Positions 20,939 through 31,180 of a stretch of DNA of 31,889 nt are shown piece by piece. This DNA is from Tieghemiomyces parasiticus (lineage: Eukaryota; Kickxellomycota; Dimargaritomycetes; Dimargaritales; Dimargaritaceae). How positions within the stretch are numbered: position 1 is the first letter of the stretch; each line of letters starts with the position of its first letter. The position numbers and the translations under genes are program-made. The notes below the pieces were generated by a model. That model was not told the DNA's origin, searched no databases, and saw nothing but the letters and a program-made list of their open reading frames with translations. The DNA is taken from assembly GCA_027575765.1 (NCBI GenBank), contig JANBPT010000533.1:1-31889 (forward strand), read 5' to 3'.

Positions 20939-22803
20939 ATGGCGTCCCCGGAGCCCACGCCCACCACCACTTTCCTCCGGGACCTGCACATCCGGTTCAT
21001 CGAGAACCTGGACAAGGTAGGTTATCCTGTATTCTGGACCCGGCGTTCCCTAACGGAACAGGGACTATGCAGAACTCCTGCCACTGGTGGCCACCACGTC
21101 CTCATACGTCGTTACCCGCTATCTTGTGCCTAAACCTTGCGCCCCGACCGGCAGCAAAAGGACAGTCTCGAGTATTGGATGTCCGAACACCTTCGTCTCA
21201 ATGGCGTGTATTGGGGCCTAACGGCTTTGGCTCTCATGGGACGTTCGGAAGTCCTCGATCGGGAGGACGTAATCAAGTACGTTCTGTCCTGCTACCACGA
21301 CGTTGGTGGGTTTGGCGGTCACCCAGGCCACGACCCGCACCTCCTGTACACCCTGAGCGGTATCCAAATTCTCGCTACCTATGACGCCCTGGACCGTATC
21401 GACCGGGCACAGGTCGCCAAGTGTAAGTCAGAGGCTTGTCAACCATAGGCCTTTTCGTGGGAAGGGTAATCGCCTGCTCCCACCTTCGCTGCCGTACACT
21501 TCCCCTTTTCTCTTTGCAGGCTATCGGAGGACGTGACTAACCTTACCACTTTCACCTGGAATCCCTTTTCCCTCAACTATACTTAACCTCCACCATACTA
21601 GTCGTATCGTCGCTACAAAAGAAGGATTCCGGTGCCTTTGCTGGCGACGAGTGGGGCGAAGTCGATACCCGATTTTCGTACTGCGCTGTCGCCTGCCTAT
21701 CCCTGCTCGGCGCCCTAGATCAAATCGACCTGGACCGGGCAGTCGCTTTTGTGGCACAATGTCGCAATTTTGATGGGGCCTATGGTAGCGAGCCCGGCGC
21801 CGAGTCCCATGCCGGCCAAGGTTAGTAGAAGCAATCGCCTACTTGTGGTAACCTTATTTTCTGTAACTCTACGCGGTCAGATGCTATTCGGTTACGGAAC
21901 TACCCAGTCTACATTATTTACCGAGCTACTCGCTATCTTTTATACATTATCATCGTTACGTCGCCATACCCAGTATTCTGCTGCGTCGGGATGCTGGCGA
22001 TCGCCAACCGCCTGGACCTGATTGACCAGGATATGCTCGGAACCTGGTTGGCCGATCGGCAGCTTAAGAACGGCGGCCTCAATGGGCGACCACAGAAGCT
22101 GGAGGACGTAAGTTAAAAATCGACCGGGAAAGGAAAACGCCTGGTCTTTAGCCATGGGTGATAACAGCCCCAAAAACCCACTGCTGGAAGCTAACTATCG
22201 AGTTCGACACCTTCAACACGCACCCGTACCCCGTGTAGGTTTGCTACTCATGGTGGGTGCTGTCGTCGCTTGCCACAATCGGACGAGTCCACTGGATCGA
22301 CCGGGAGAAACTCCGAGGGTTTATCCTCTCATGTCAGGTAGGTTTTTTTCCCTTAATGTGGCCGCATAAGCCAGCTCCCGACGATTTTCCCTCTAGCTGT
22401 TACCCCCCCCCCCCCTAGCCATCTAGGTGCACATTTTAACGTGACCTAATCATTCAAACCGTTCCACCGCCTTAATGATCTATCCTCACTTTAGGACCCG
22501 GAGACCGGCGGCATCGCCGATCGCGCTGGTGATGTACCTGACGTATTTCATACCTTATTCGGCATTACTGGTAAGTGGGGGTTTAAATTAGACCGCATGT
22601 ACTGGCGAGACAGCCTGCCATTGATTGGGGTAAACAAGTTTTCTGACTGCTGCTGTTGGACTCTCGCCTTCTTACCAACATTGATCCTCGCAGGCCTTTC
22701 CCTACTTAACTACGAGAACCTCGACCCCGTGGACCCCGTGTACTGCATGCCTCTGTCGGTAACCCGGCGGCTGGGCGTTGCCCGGCCCCCATTGTCACCT
22801 TGA
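20939..22803 (+). CDS. BET2: Rab geranylgeranyltransferase (GGTase-II) beta subunit
   Basis: Seven exons, all phases consistent: 20939-21016, 21155-21422, 21602-21820, 21974-22107, 22239-22337, 22495-22570 and 22694-22803; 327 residues (human RABGGTB is 331). With the alpha subunit and Rab escort protein it attaches two geranylgeranyl groups to C-terminal Rab cysteines. Diagnostic stretches are [41 protein letters not shown]-type helix starts, [67 protein letters not shown] and PVDPVYCMP. The zinc ligands Asp and Cys lie in EDVCYSWW (split by intron 4) and His in VFHTLFG. Intron 2 (21423-21601) contains a strong decoy acceptor ending at 21519, whose use would add a stop within a few codons. 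Intron 5 contains a run of 13 C. It converges with the PPR-like gene 242 bp away. Confidence 0.95.
22403..22415 (+). repeat. Poly-C tract (13 C) in BET2 intron 5
   Basis: An uninterrupted run of 13 cytosines lies inside the intron 22338-22494, upstream of the acceptor TTTAG at 22490-22494. It is probably length-variable and may be miscounted in the assembly. No functional role can be inferred. Confidence 0.8.
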
Positions 22804-23045
22804 AGCGAGCAACGCATCCGGATCTTACCCTATCAATGGTCCCTCACCCGCTCTTCTCATCGCTTTCACTGTTAAACCCACTACCACCCACCCGTGGACT
22901 ATTTTAAGGGAGGAATGGGGCTTTGGTATTGTTAGGGAATTCTTCTATGGGGAGTGCAACTCTACAAAGCAATTCGTGTCGAGGTTACGCTGTGCAAGGG
23001 ATAAAGTATATATTTATATGGTACAAAGTGGAAGAGGCGCCTATC

Positions 23046-25259
23046 TCAGCGGCGGAGGTCGTGTAGGAGGTCGCGGTGGCGCTGCATGGTCAGTCGGTTA
23101 GCGAGGTGGGCCGACCAGCGGGCCGGTTGGTCCCCCAGGGATACATTGTCACGGGCCGAGCTGCGGCGGATTGCGGCGACCATGGAGCGCAGTAGACAGT
23201 GATCGACCATGGTCTGCAGGTGGTCGGTTGGTGTATCCGCCTGGTCGGAGTTCTGGGGACTACGGGATTTAGGGGAACCCTGGGGCTGGACTAGGGCCTG
23301 ATACTGTTGGAACAGCGGAAGCAGCGCGCGGGGCGCGGCACAGAGGTGATCCATGGCCTCGACAGCTGCACCGAAGAGAAGCGCGAGAGGGTGCCGCTGG
23401 ACGCTGTACTGGCGCAGGTCCGTTGATAAAATCGCAGCGTCAGGGTCGACCGATGCGGAGCTAGATACCTCCAGCTCAAGCCCGACGGCGAGGGCGGCGG
23501 GTATGGTAGGCGGTCTGGTTAGCTTTGTTAGAGTCGAGGTGAATTGTTTAAACACTGCCAGGGCCGCGGCGTGGTCCCGTATGGCGTTGCACAAGTCAGC
23601 CATCACGGCACGCAGGGCACACTGGACCCACGCGTCGTCAGAGCAGAGTCGCAGCGCATCCGTGAACCAGCCCTGGACTGAGGCATACGTGGCAGTCTGT
23701 GTAGTGGACGTCATTCCGGGGGCCCGGAGGGTTTTCCAGTGCGCCAGGATCACTGCGACATATACCTGGTCGCGTGCAGCCGCCCCGAACTGTTCAAGGC
23801 GAGCGGAAGCCAGCTTTCGGGTCCCTGCCAAATCTCCCGCCGTTACGCGCAAGGTAAGGTAGTCGGCCAGCGTCTCTGGCGTGACAAGGGCTGGGTCGTC
23901 CCGAACGGCCCCCCATAGCGTCTCGGCCGCGGTGGTACCATCTAATCCCAGGCGCCGGTAGTGCCGCATGAGCCCTTGAACTTGGGTGGCAGTCACGTCA
24001 ATATCACACGCGGAAAGCCAGGTTCGCAGCGGCGGCATCAGGGCCGAACGGCCCCCTCGGGCGAGGACTGTAAATACGCGGTCCCATACCGTCACGTCGT
24101 GCTCCTGGTCGAGCGGTGCATCTCGAATCGCTTCCAGCACAGCATTGAGCTGGGCGGACGTGGCCACAGCGCCAGCCTGGAGGAGCACGCGCTCTACCTC
24201 CTCGCGCGTCAGTTTGATGTTGAGTGTGGCCAGCTTCCTCAGAAGTTCGGGTAGCTGGTCGATGTGTCCGCCATCTGTAGTCTCTGCCAGGGCCGCACGG
24301 TAGAGTTGCGGGACAACGAGGTGGCCTTCGCCGCGTGGGAGTAACCAGTGCGCCAACCGTAGAACGTAGGGTTTCGTGGCGAACAGGGCCGGGATATTGG
24401 CCTCAAAGGCGCGATGCAGTCCGTCCTCTTCCTGCGCACGCAGGCGGTCACGGACAACCGACGAGTAGAGAATAACCCGGACGGCACTGAAATACAGAAA
24501 TCCTAGTGAGAGTAGCAGAGGGTCAAAGAGATCCGGTTGGTACCACCGCAGGAACGTGGCCAGATGTTGCCCGCCGACGTAGGCACCGAGCGCCGTGACA
24601 GACCATTTGGCCAAGTGACCTGATCGAACCTGGCCTTCTAGGGTTCGTTGGACCTCGCGGATGACATCGGGTAGGACGTCGTGGCGGCGCTGGGCGCAGG
24701 CAGCACGCACCAGTTCAGTGGCGGTGGTTAGGTCCACCTGAGAGTGGGTACGGTGAAGGTCACGTAGGGTGTGTACCGCGCGGTCGTAGTATCCCGTGGC
24801 GATGTAGACCCGTAACAGGGCCTGCCAAACCGATAGCGTTGGTGAGGTGGCCACCTGGGCGCGTACAAACACGTCCTCAGCCAACTGAACGATCCGGTCG
24901 TTAGTACTATGGATGGTGGCACGGGTGGTATCAAGCACGGTAGCGTGGCGGACACAGGCGCGGAGGGCAAGGTGGACGGACAAGGTCGGAAGGTTACCGT
25001 TGTGCCTGAGGAGGTGACGTACGGCCGCTGTCAGGTCTTGTACGCTACGGCCATTGCGGAAGACACGGTGGGCGGTCCGCAGGTCGGACAGATGCCGTAC
25101 ACTGTGGGCGGCTGCAAAGGCAATAGGTCCCGGACACGGTGGTGGACGCGCCGGCGCCGTCAAGAAACCTAGTCTTGAGCGGAGCTGCGGTATCCTCGAC
25201 CAAGGCCGTCGCTGGAGGCGGAGGAGGGGCCAGCCCCCGGTTGGGATGATGGCCAGCAT
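23046..25259 (-). CDS. Probable mitochondrial helical-repeat (PPR-like) protein
   Basis: A 737-residue single-exon protein from the ATG at 25259. I do not recognise a specific orthologue. The first 55 residues are rich in Arg, Leu, Pro and Ala with almost no acidic residues (MLAIIPTGGWPLLRLQRRPW...), as in a mitochondrial targeting presequence. The rest is nearly all alpha-helical, with units resembling pentatricopeptide helix pairs: VWQALLRVYIATGYYDRAVH, then WDRVFTVLARGGRSALMPPL and QVQGLMRHYRRLGLDGTTAA. Such proteins usually bind organellar RNA or the mitoribosome. A hydrophobic stretch, PLLLSLGFLYFSAVRVILYS, near residue 265 may be a buried helix or a membrane segment. That it is coding is well supported by length and composition. 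The function is an inference; another helical-repeat class is possible. Confidence 0.7.
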   Translation of the reverse strand: MLAIIPTGGWPLLRLQRRPWSRIPQLRSRLGFLTAPARPPPCPGPIAFAAAHSVRHLSDLRTAHRVFRNGRSVQDLTAAVRHLLRHNGNLPTLSVHLALRACVRHATVLDTTRATIHSTNDRIVQLAEDVFVRAQVATSPTLSVWQALLRVYIATGYYDRAVHTLRDLHRTHSQVDLTTATELVRAACAQRRHDVLPDVIREVQRTLEGQVRSGHLAKWSVTALGAYVGGQHLATFLRWYQPDLFDPLLLSLGFLYFSAVRVILYSSVVRDRLRAQEEDGLHRAFEANIPALFATKPYVLRLAHWLLPRGEGHLVVPQLYRAALAETTDGGHIDQLPELLRKLATLNIKLTREEVERVLLQAGAVATSAQLNAVLEAIRDAPLDQEHDVTVWDRVFTVLARGGRSALMPPLRTWLSACDIDVTATQVQGLMRHYRRLGLDGTTAAETLWGAVRDDPALVTPETLADYLTLRVTAGDLAGTRKLASARLEQFGAAARDQVYVAVILAHWKTLRAPGMTSTTQTATYASVQGWFTDALRLCSDDAWVQCALRAVMADLCNAIRDHAAALAVFKQFTSTLTKLTRPPTIPAALAVGLELEVSSSASVDPDAAILSTDLRQYSVQRHPLALLFGAAVEAMDHLCAAPRALLPLFQQYQALVQPQGSPKSRSPQNSDQADTPTDHLQTMVDHCLLRSMVAAIRRSSARDNVSLGDQPARWSAHLANRLTMQRHRDLLHDLRR

Positions 25260-26078
25260 GCGGAACGGTTGAATTAATGAGTGGATTATAGCGCTCTCAA
25301 CGGTGATATAGAGAACAAATGATTATAAATATATATATACACAGAAGACAACGGCTAGAATGAAGGGAAATTGGGTAACAACGCAGATGTCTACTATAGT
25401 ACGCAGGCTGGTTAAGTGGGTGGCCCTGGCCATCGCTATGAAATACATGTACGCTAGACCGGGTCAGGTTGTGAATATCGGGTCTGCCGCTCCGTGGTGG
25501 CGTCACCGTTTCAGAAACCCTCAGGTAGCACTCTCTCTGGCGCCCTGCAGCCCCGTTGTGACTTCTACAAGGTTGTTGGCGAGAGCCATGCGTTTTAACT
25601 TCTAGCCACATCCAGGTTAGATTGCAGCCCCAGTTGGAACGTATACCCCTAATGAGGAGCAACGTCGGTCAAGTGCTAATATGGCAGAGTTGTAACGCAG
25701 CCATTACCCCATCCTAAACAAGGCCTGTGAAGGCGCCATTCGTGCCCTCCATCAAGGTATTATAATCCAACCACGTGATCTATACCGACTAAACCCCACT
25801 TGGCAGTTTTCAATATGAATAAACGCTGCTGTGGACGCCCTGACCAGTCAACTATGAGGTGAGGACCTCCTCATCTCACGAAAAAAAGCGGGCAGATCCA
25901 CAGATGGTCGTTGCGGCCAACGTAGCCAGGGTACCAGCGGCGATGTCTGCGTAATAGAAAGCATATAGCGCTATCCGAACCCGGAACCCGGTCGTATTCG
26001 CCCTCTTCCTCTCCACATTCCCGTCGCTCGCACTCCCCCCGTCGCGGTTCTATCCATCCATCTAATCCTACCTCCACA
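25260..26078. promoter_or_regulatory. Divergent intergenic region upstream of RPL4
   Basis: About 820 bp lie between the PPR-like gene (minus) and RPL4 (plus). The PPR side is AT-rich with an (AT)n stretch near 25325-25340. The RPL4 side is pyrimidine-rich for about 80 bp before the ATG (CCCTCTTCCTCTCC-type), as is usual for ribosomal-protein promoters and leaders. ORFs here show no domain. Confidence 0.45.
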
Positions 26079-27448
26079 ATGGTAAGTCTTTGACCTAGGC
26101 TTGGTTAGACGGACGGATCTATCCATCCATCGACCACGCAATTTGAGGGGATTAATGTTGTGTCCGACTCCCCCACTACAGAATCGGCCGACCGTCTTCG
26201 CAATCGCCGATCACGTCTACCCAAAAAAATAGATTCTGCCAGCGAGTGAATGCACGACTACCGGTATTAGCTGTTGGCCACAAGAACCGTACCGGAGACT
26301 CACACTCATCAATCCTCAACCCTTTAACGTCATCACCCCAGTCCGGCACCAACAGACCCGTCGTCAACGTTTTCTCCGCCGCCGAGGGCAAGGCCGTCGG
26401 TACCGTCGACCTCCCGGCTGTGTTCAACGCCCCCATCCGCCCGGATGTGGTCAACTTTGTCCACACTTGCCTCGCCAAGAACAAGCGTCAGGCCTACGCC
26501 GTGTCGGAGAAGGCCGGTGAGCAGACTTCGGCCGTGTCCTGGGGTACCGGTCGCGCCGTGGCGCGTATCCCTCGCGTGTCCGGTGGTGGTACCCACCGCG
26601 CCGGCCAGGCTGCTTTCGGTAACATGTGCCGCGGCGGTCGCATGTTCGCCCCCACCAAGATCTGGCGTAAGTGGCACGTTAAGGTGAGCATCAACCAGAA
26701 GCGTTATGCCACCGCCTCTGCCCTGGCCGCCTCGGCCATCCCCAGCCTGGTCCTGGCCCGCGGTCACCGCATCGCTCAGATCTCCGAGGTTCCCCTTGTT
26801 GTCGAGGACGCCATCGAGAGCATGACCCGTACCAAGGAGGCCGTTGCCCTGCTCAAGTCCCTCCACGCCTTCGCTGACGTGGTTAAGGTTGTCAACTCGC
26901 GCAAGATCCGCGCCGGCAAGGGCAAGCTCCGCAACCGCCGCTACCGCCAGCGTCGTGGTCCCCTGGTTGTCTACAACAATGACAACGGTGTGGTCAAGGC
27001 CTTCCGCAACATCCCCGGTGTGGAGGTGATTGACGTGCGCAACCTGAACCTGCTGTCCCTTGCTCCCGGTGGTCATATGGGCCGCTTCCTCATCTGGTCG
27101 CAGAGCGCCTTTGCCCTGCTCGACCAGCTGTTCGGCACTGCCACCGAGGCCTCCACCCTCAAGCGTGGTTACACCCTGCCCCGCTCGCTCATCACCAACT
27201 CGGACATCACCCGCATCATCAACTCCACTGAGGTGCAGTCCGTGCTTCGCCCCGCTGGCCCCAAGGCCACCCGCCGTCCCTACACCCACAAGAAGAACCC
27301 CCTCAAGAACAAGGCCGTCATGGATCGCCTCAACCCCTACGCCGCCGCCGTCCGCAGCGCCGCTGCTGAGGGAAAGAACAAGAAGACCGAGAAGACCAAG
27401 AAGCCCAAGGCCAGCGCCAAGTTCGTCGAGATGCTCAAGGCCGACTAA
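26079..27448 (+). CDS. RPL4: 60S ribosomal protein L4 (uL4)
   Basis: Two exons: the ATG alone (26079-26081), a 260-bp intron (26082-26341, GTAAGT...CCCCAG), then 26342-27448; 369 residues (yeast L4 is 362). uL4 lines the peptide exit tunnel of the large subunit. The spliced start reads [20 protein letters not shown], followed by the conserved [31 protein letters not shown], the tunnel-loop segment [40 protein letters not shown] and [12 protein letters not shown]. The Lys-rich C-terminal extension ends [13 protein letters not shown]. Codon use is strongly biased to C-ending codons, unlike the neighbours, as expected for very high expression. An intron right after the start codon is a frequent ribosomal-protein arrangement in fungi. 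An alternative acceptor ending at 26181 would give a 17-residue peptide. Confidence 0.97.
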
Positions 27449-27580
27449 TCCCACTTCGCCCCCTTCATTCTGCCACGGATCCCTTCCAATCTGGCCTCGC
27501 ACTATCTACGCTTTGTAATTTTGCCCTTACAAAATACTTTGCTCATGTGGACAACTTAAGGGTAGGCCACTTGACGGTGT

Positions 27581-27586
27581 AATAAA
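27581..27586 (+). terminator. Polyadenylation signal AATAAA for RPL4
   Basis: A canonical AATAAA lies 133 bp after the RPL4 stop codon on the correct strand. A second candidate was not seen nearby. Confidence 0.5.
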
Positions 27587-27589
27587 CGG

Positions 27590-30120
27590 CCGACTATTGG
27601 ATGGGAAGTATGGTTCACTAGGTGTAGATTATTTTTAAACAACATGGGCGTGTTGCATTAATTAGGTTCCCACGGAGCTAAACCTATAGACGAAAGATAT
27701 GACTAGCCATCGATAGCAGCTAGGTTTGAATACAGATTGCATCATGGTATACACCCGGCCCCGGGTTAACCAGCGGGCCATAGATCCCTTGAATCCAGCC
27801 TCGGACTTGCCTATCACAACAGCACTGATGGGCAGGACTGGGGTTTGGCCTGCTGGCAAATCTGACCCAGCATACTGGATTATATGTTTTTTACAACCAG
27901 GGACATCCTGAACTGAGCTCTGGGAAACTGCACGCTTCGTTCGCTCCTCGTCTTTGCTGCAGTCGCTACCATTAAGGGGTATATTTCATGGCCGACCTGT
28001 ATCAGGAAATGGCAGTCATCAGCGACTTGAGTCTACTTTACCGAGATCCAGACTAGCTCCCAGCGCCAGGCATGATGACCTACAGAGTGCACATTATCGG
28101 CCCAAGCCCACTACGGTTGCTTGTGTGTTGAATATGAGCGTTTATCTGGATATGAGTCGGTGGGAAATAGAAGATGGAGAGAATACGAGGCACCAAGAAG
28201 ATAAGTCTCAGCCCAGAAGAAAATGAGCGCGGTAACGAACCCGTATGTGATGGGAAGAGAGAGAGTTAAGATAGTCGAGGACGAGAGCCTTCCCTATACT
28301 CGCGCAGGTGGCCGCTGATTCTTGGTTCATTACTCGGCCGTCGGTGGGGGAGTAGGCATCGCGGGTATGGAAGTGATGGAGCGTTCCCCATTAATGTTGT
28401 GTCGGCTCCGTCCGACGATTCCGCGCCAGGCTCTTCAATGCCTCCGGTGGCGACACTTTCCTGTGCGGGAGGTCGAGATGTAGGACGAGCCTCGTTCTTG
28501 CGGGTCGTGGCAAGGGGAAACGCGGTGACAGGTTCGGTCATTGTTGGATTTAGCGAGAACGGTTTTTTTTCGTGTAAGTGGTACAAGAACTGTTCTTTTT
28601 ATCTAAGATTCTCCTTTATATGATGGGTTCTTTATCGTAATATATAGCTCAGGGTACTCAACAAATAATTTTCGGACGCTTTTGATAGAGACGGTTTTGA
28701 TTAATACCGCGATAAATAAGGTTGCTATAATGATTTTATCAGCGTCTGCTGCTACCCGACGTCAGAACACCGTGCGTCGGCACTACATTAACACCACAAT
28801 ACAGTGTGTCAAATAAAGGGCGGGCTGCACCAAAAATATGAATTAGTCATATACCCTTTGAAGGTCAGTATTCCCTACCGGCGCTGGTTGGATACGAACA
28901 CAAAGCTACGGTGCCTTCCTATGGAGTATGGACAGCTTCATATTTCTGCCCTGGGATATAGGCTGGAATTCAGGAGGGCCTTATTCCAAGATAGGAAACA
29001 TAGGGTAATCTCCACTCTCAACCCTTAGGAGTTTACAATCCATCTCCATGCGGCATCAGCCACAGATGGCTAACCAGCACAGGGGCCATTCAAAACGTAC
29101 GTGGGCGTCATGACCAAGCATTCTGCGGTATACTTCACCAGATATATAGCGCGCCGAAGATATCCTGGCCCGCAGACTGCACTACATCAAAGGGCTGCTA
29201 TGGGGCAGAAGCACTCCTTAGGGCCGCGTGCAAGATCCGGTACTCGGAACAGCGACACCCTCTGGTAAAAGGAATCCACCCGGAAGTGTAGTAATGGGCC
29301 TGTCGCCTGGGACATTCGGGCGCCGGTCAGCCGTCAGCTAGTCGGGGACAGGGCGAGCCTCGAATACAACAATTCTTCTGGCTGGGCCATTGGAGCATAG
29401 CGGTGTAGTTTCAAACCAACCACCCTGCTGGTGAAGATCTTCATTACTAAACTACTTGCTCTTCAGCACCACGTCCTGTTACCCACCCTACGTCCCCAAC
29501 CTCTGTAGCAGTGGTGGTAATCATCTTTATCAAAGCTGACGCCGATAGATCGACTGGTCCCAGCAGAGCGGACATGAAAGTTAATGGAGGCCGGAAGCAA
29601 CCCCACAACCCGCCAGGTCCATCAGTTAGCTGAGGCTGACGGGGGATTAGTCATTGGCCGAGTTGGAGTGGTTTGTCCGACGTACCACCCCTGGATCTCA
29701 CGGCGCCGCCGTCCGCCATCCATCCTTCAACTCTCCGCCGACTGTTTCTAAAGCGAGTTTTTACAGTTAATGGGGTGATCCATACACTAATGGAGTTTGG
29801 CATCTTCACGGCACGCCTGTCGCGGTTATTTACAGTACGATGATTTAACTTTTTTGCTTACATGTACTGTCGACTTTAAATCTGCACTGCTTAGTCCCGC
29901 AGTATTTCGTGTGTCCATTCCACATAATAAAGGTGCCACTAAATCGTTTGACAATTATAAGCTGGAGGTCTCAGATCGCAGTGTTCCAGATAAAATCTAA
30001 GAGGGTCGATGATGGCAAATCAATTGATATAAATCACTCCAGGATTGAATCATTTTTTACTTCACAGCTTGCTTTTATAACCGTCCATCATGTCTACTTT
30101 TAAAGCCCCCCATCCCCCAC
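27590..30120. other. Gene-poor region with no supported gene
   Basis: About 2.5 kb with scattered AT-rich parts (28560-28740 and 29760-30100). The largest ORF is 106 codons on the minus strand at 28266-28586; its composition (Pro, Ser, Arg, Glu) shows no domain. A minus-strand frame at 27662-27859 reads PVLPISAVVIGKSEAGFKGS but matches nothing I can name. Several other 60-75 codon frames look random. Given the mariner relic next to it, this is probably decayed mobile-element or intergenic DNA. Confidence 0.45.
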
Positions 30121-30127
30121 TCCACCC

Positions 30128-31180
30128 AAATTTACCAGGCGTGATATAAGGGTCCTTATTGATTTTTACTATCTGAAGGACCACAAGGCAGATGATATTT
30201 TTAATGTTTTGGCTTCCAAGCTAAGCCCGGCTGCCCCTAGCCACTCCACCATCTACAGCCGGCTGTCTTGCTTTCGCACAGATCGCTACTCTTTTGAAGC
30301 CGACCTTTATTCTGGCCGCCCATCAGATGACGTTGGTGGATATTATGGGGGCGTGATCCTGAGACGGCCGGGGGAAGACCCTTGACTTACTGCTGAGCAG
30401 CTGGCCTGAGCCTGCCTTACTTACCCTAGTACCATGCGCAATGTCCTATGCATGGATCTGGGACTATGTAACTATTTCAATTGCTGGATCCCCCACAACC
30501 TCACCTGCGAACGGCACCACTAGTGGGTACGTTTAGCCACCGAGTTCCTGGAGAAATTTGACGGGAGCCAGTGACTATCTGCTGGACTCTTTCGTGACAG
30601 GCGACGAGACTTGGGTGCACCTTTATGGTCCCCCCGCTGGCTCTAGTCGACAAAGGTGGTGCCCTAAAGGTGACCCTGTCCCAATTGAGACCCACCGAGA
30701 CCATACCACACCCAAGGTGATGCTGACCATTTTCTTCACCAAGCGTGGCCTATTACACCTGAGTGTCAAACCCCTCAGATGTCAAGGTCTCCACTGATAT
30801 CTATGTAGAGTACAAGCTGAAGCTTATGCCCTGGACCTGGGCAAATGCATGCAAATGGTTGATCTGCCACTCCCTCCCTGCCGCTCTACCACCATGATGC
30901 GCCACTAAATTTTGCTGCAGTTACCTGTGCTTAAATTTTTGGCACCAGAGTCATACTTCTCACAGCCCCTCCCTACAGTTTTCGTCTAGGCCTCTGTGCT
31001 TTCTGTTTGTTCACGCATGTCAAACGGTGGTACATGGCAAGAATACCACACGGGAGGCGGCCGTGAACGCTTGCAACTAGATCTTGCTAGGCCCTAACCA
31101 AGTGACTTGATGCCCTGCTATAACAGCTAGATAGGCAAGCTTGCCGAGTTTTACAGTGTGATGGGGGTTGCTATAAATTA
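30128..31180 (+). mobile_element. Mariner-like transposase pseudogene, near full length (copy B)
   Basis: Read across frames, the order matches a mariner transposase. The N-terminal helix-turn-helix comes first: RDIRVLIDFYYLKDHKADDI, HSTIYSRLSCFRTDRYSFEA, then the linker SGRPSD. The second DNA-binding half follows (STMRNVLCMDLGLCNYFNCW). The catalytic core opens with FVTGDETWVHLYGP (first Asp codon 30603-30605) and KVMLTIFFTKRGLL. The second Asp lies in YHHDAP (codon 30896-30898), then PPYSFRLGLCAFCLFTHVKR. In that last motif the third catalytic Asp of YSPDLA appears replaced by Arg (CGT, 30983-30985). Stops near 30381 and beyond and several frame changes confirm it is dead. The C-terminal segment (about 31044-31135) is similar in DNA to copy A near 897-990. 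No terminal inverted repeats were identified by eye, so the element ends are not set. Confidence 0.8.

Noticed and set aside
26333..27502. A 389-codon open frame on the minus strand opposite RPL4
   Set aside because: It is an antisense shadow created by the strong C-ending codon bias of RPL4. Its Gly/Val/Asp-rich translation has no domain, while the plus strand encodes an unmistakable uL4.
28266..28586. A 106-codon minus-strand frame in the right gene-poor region
   Set aside because: Low-complexity Pro/Ser/Arg/Glu composition, no domain, no neighbouring exons that join in phase.
29797..30103. Overlapping 60-70 codon frames in AT-rich DNA just before mariner copy B
   Set aside because: They do not continue the transposase, resemble no known family and are as expected for AT-rich sequence.
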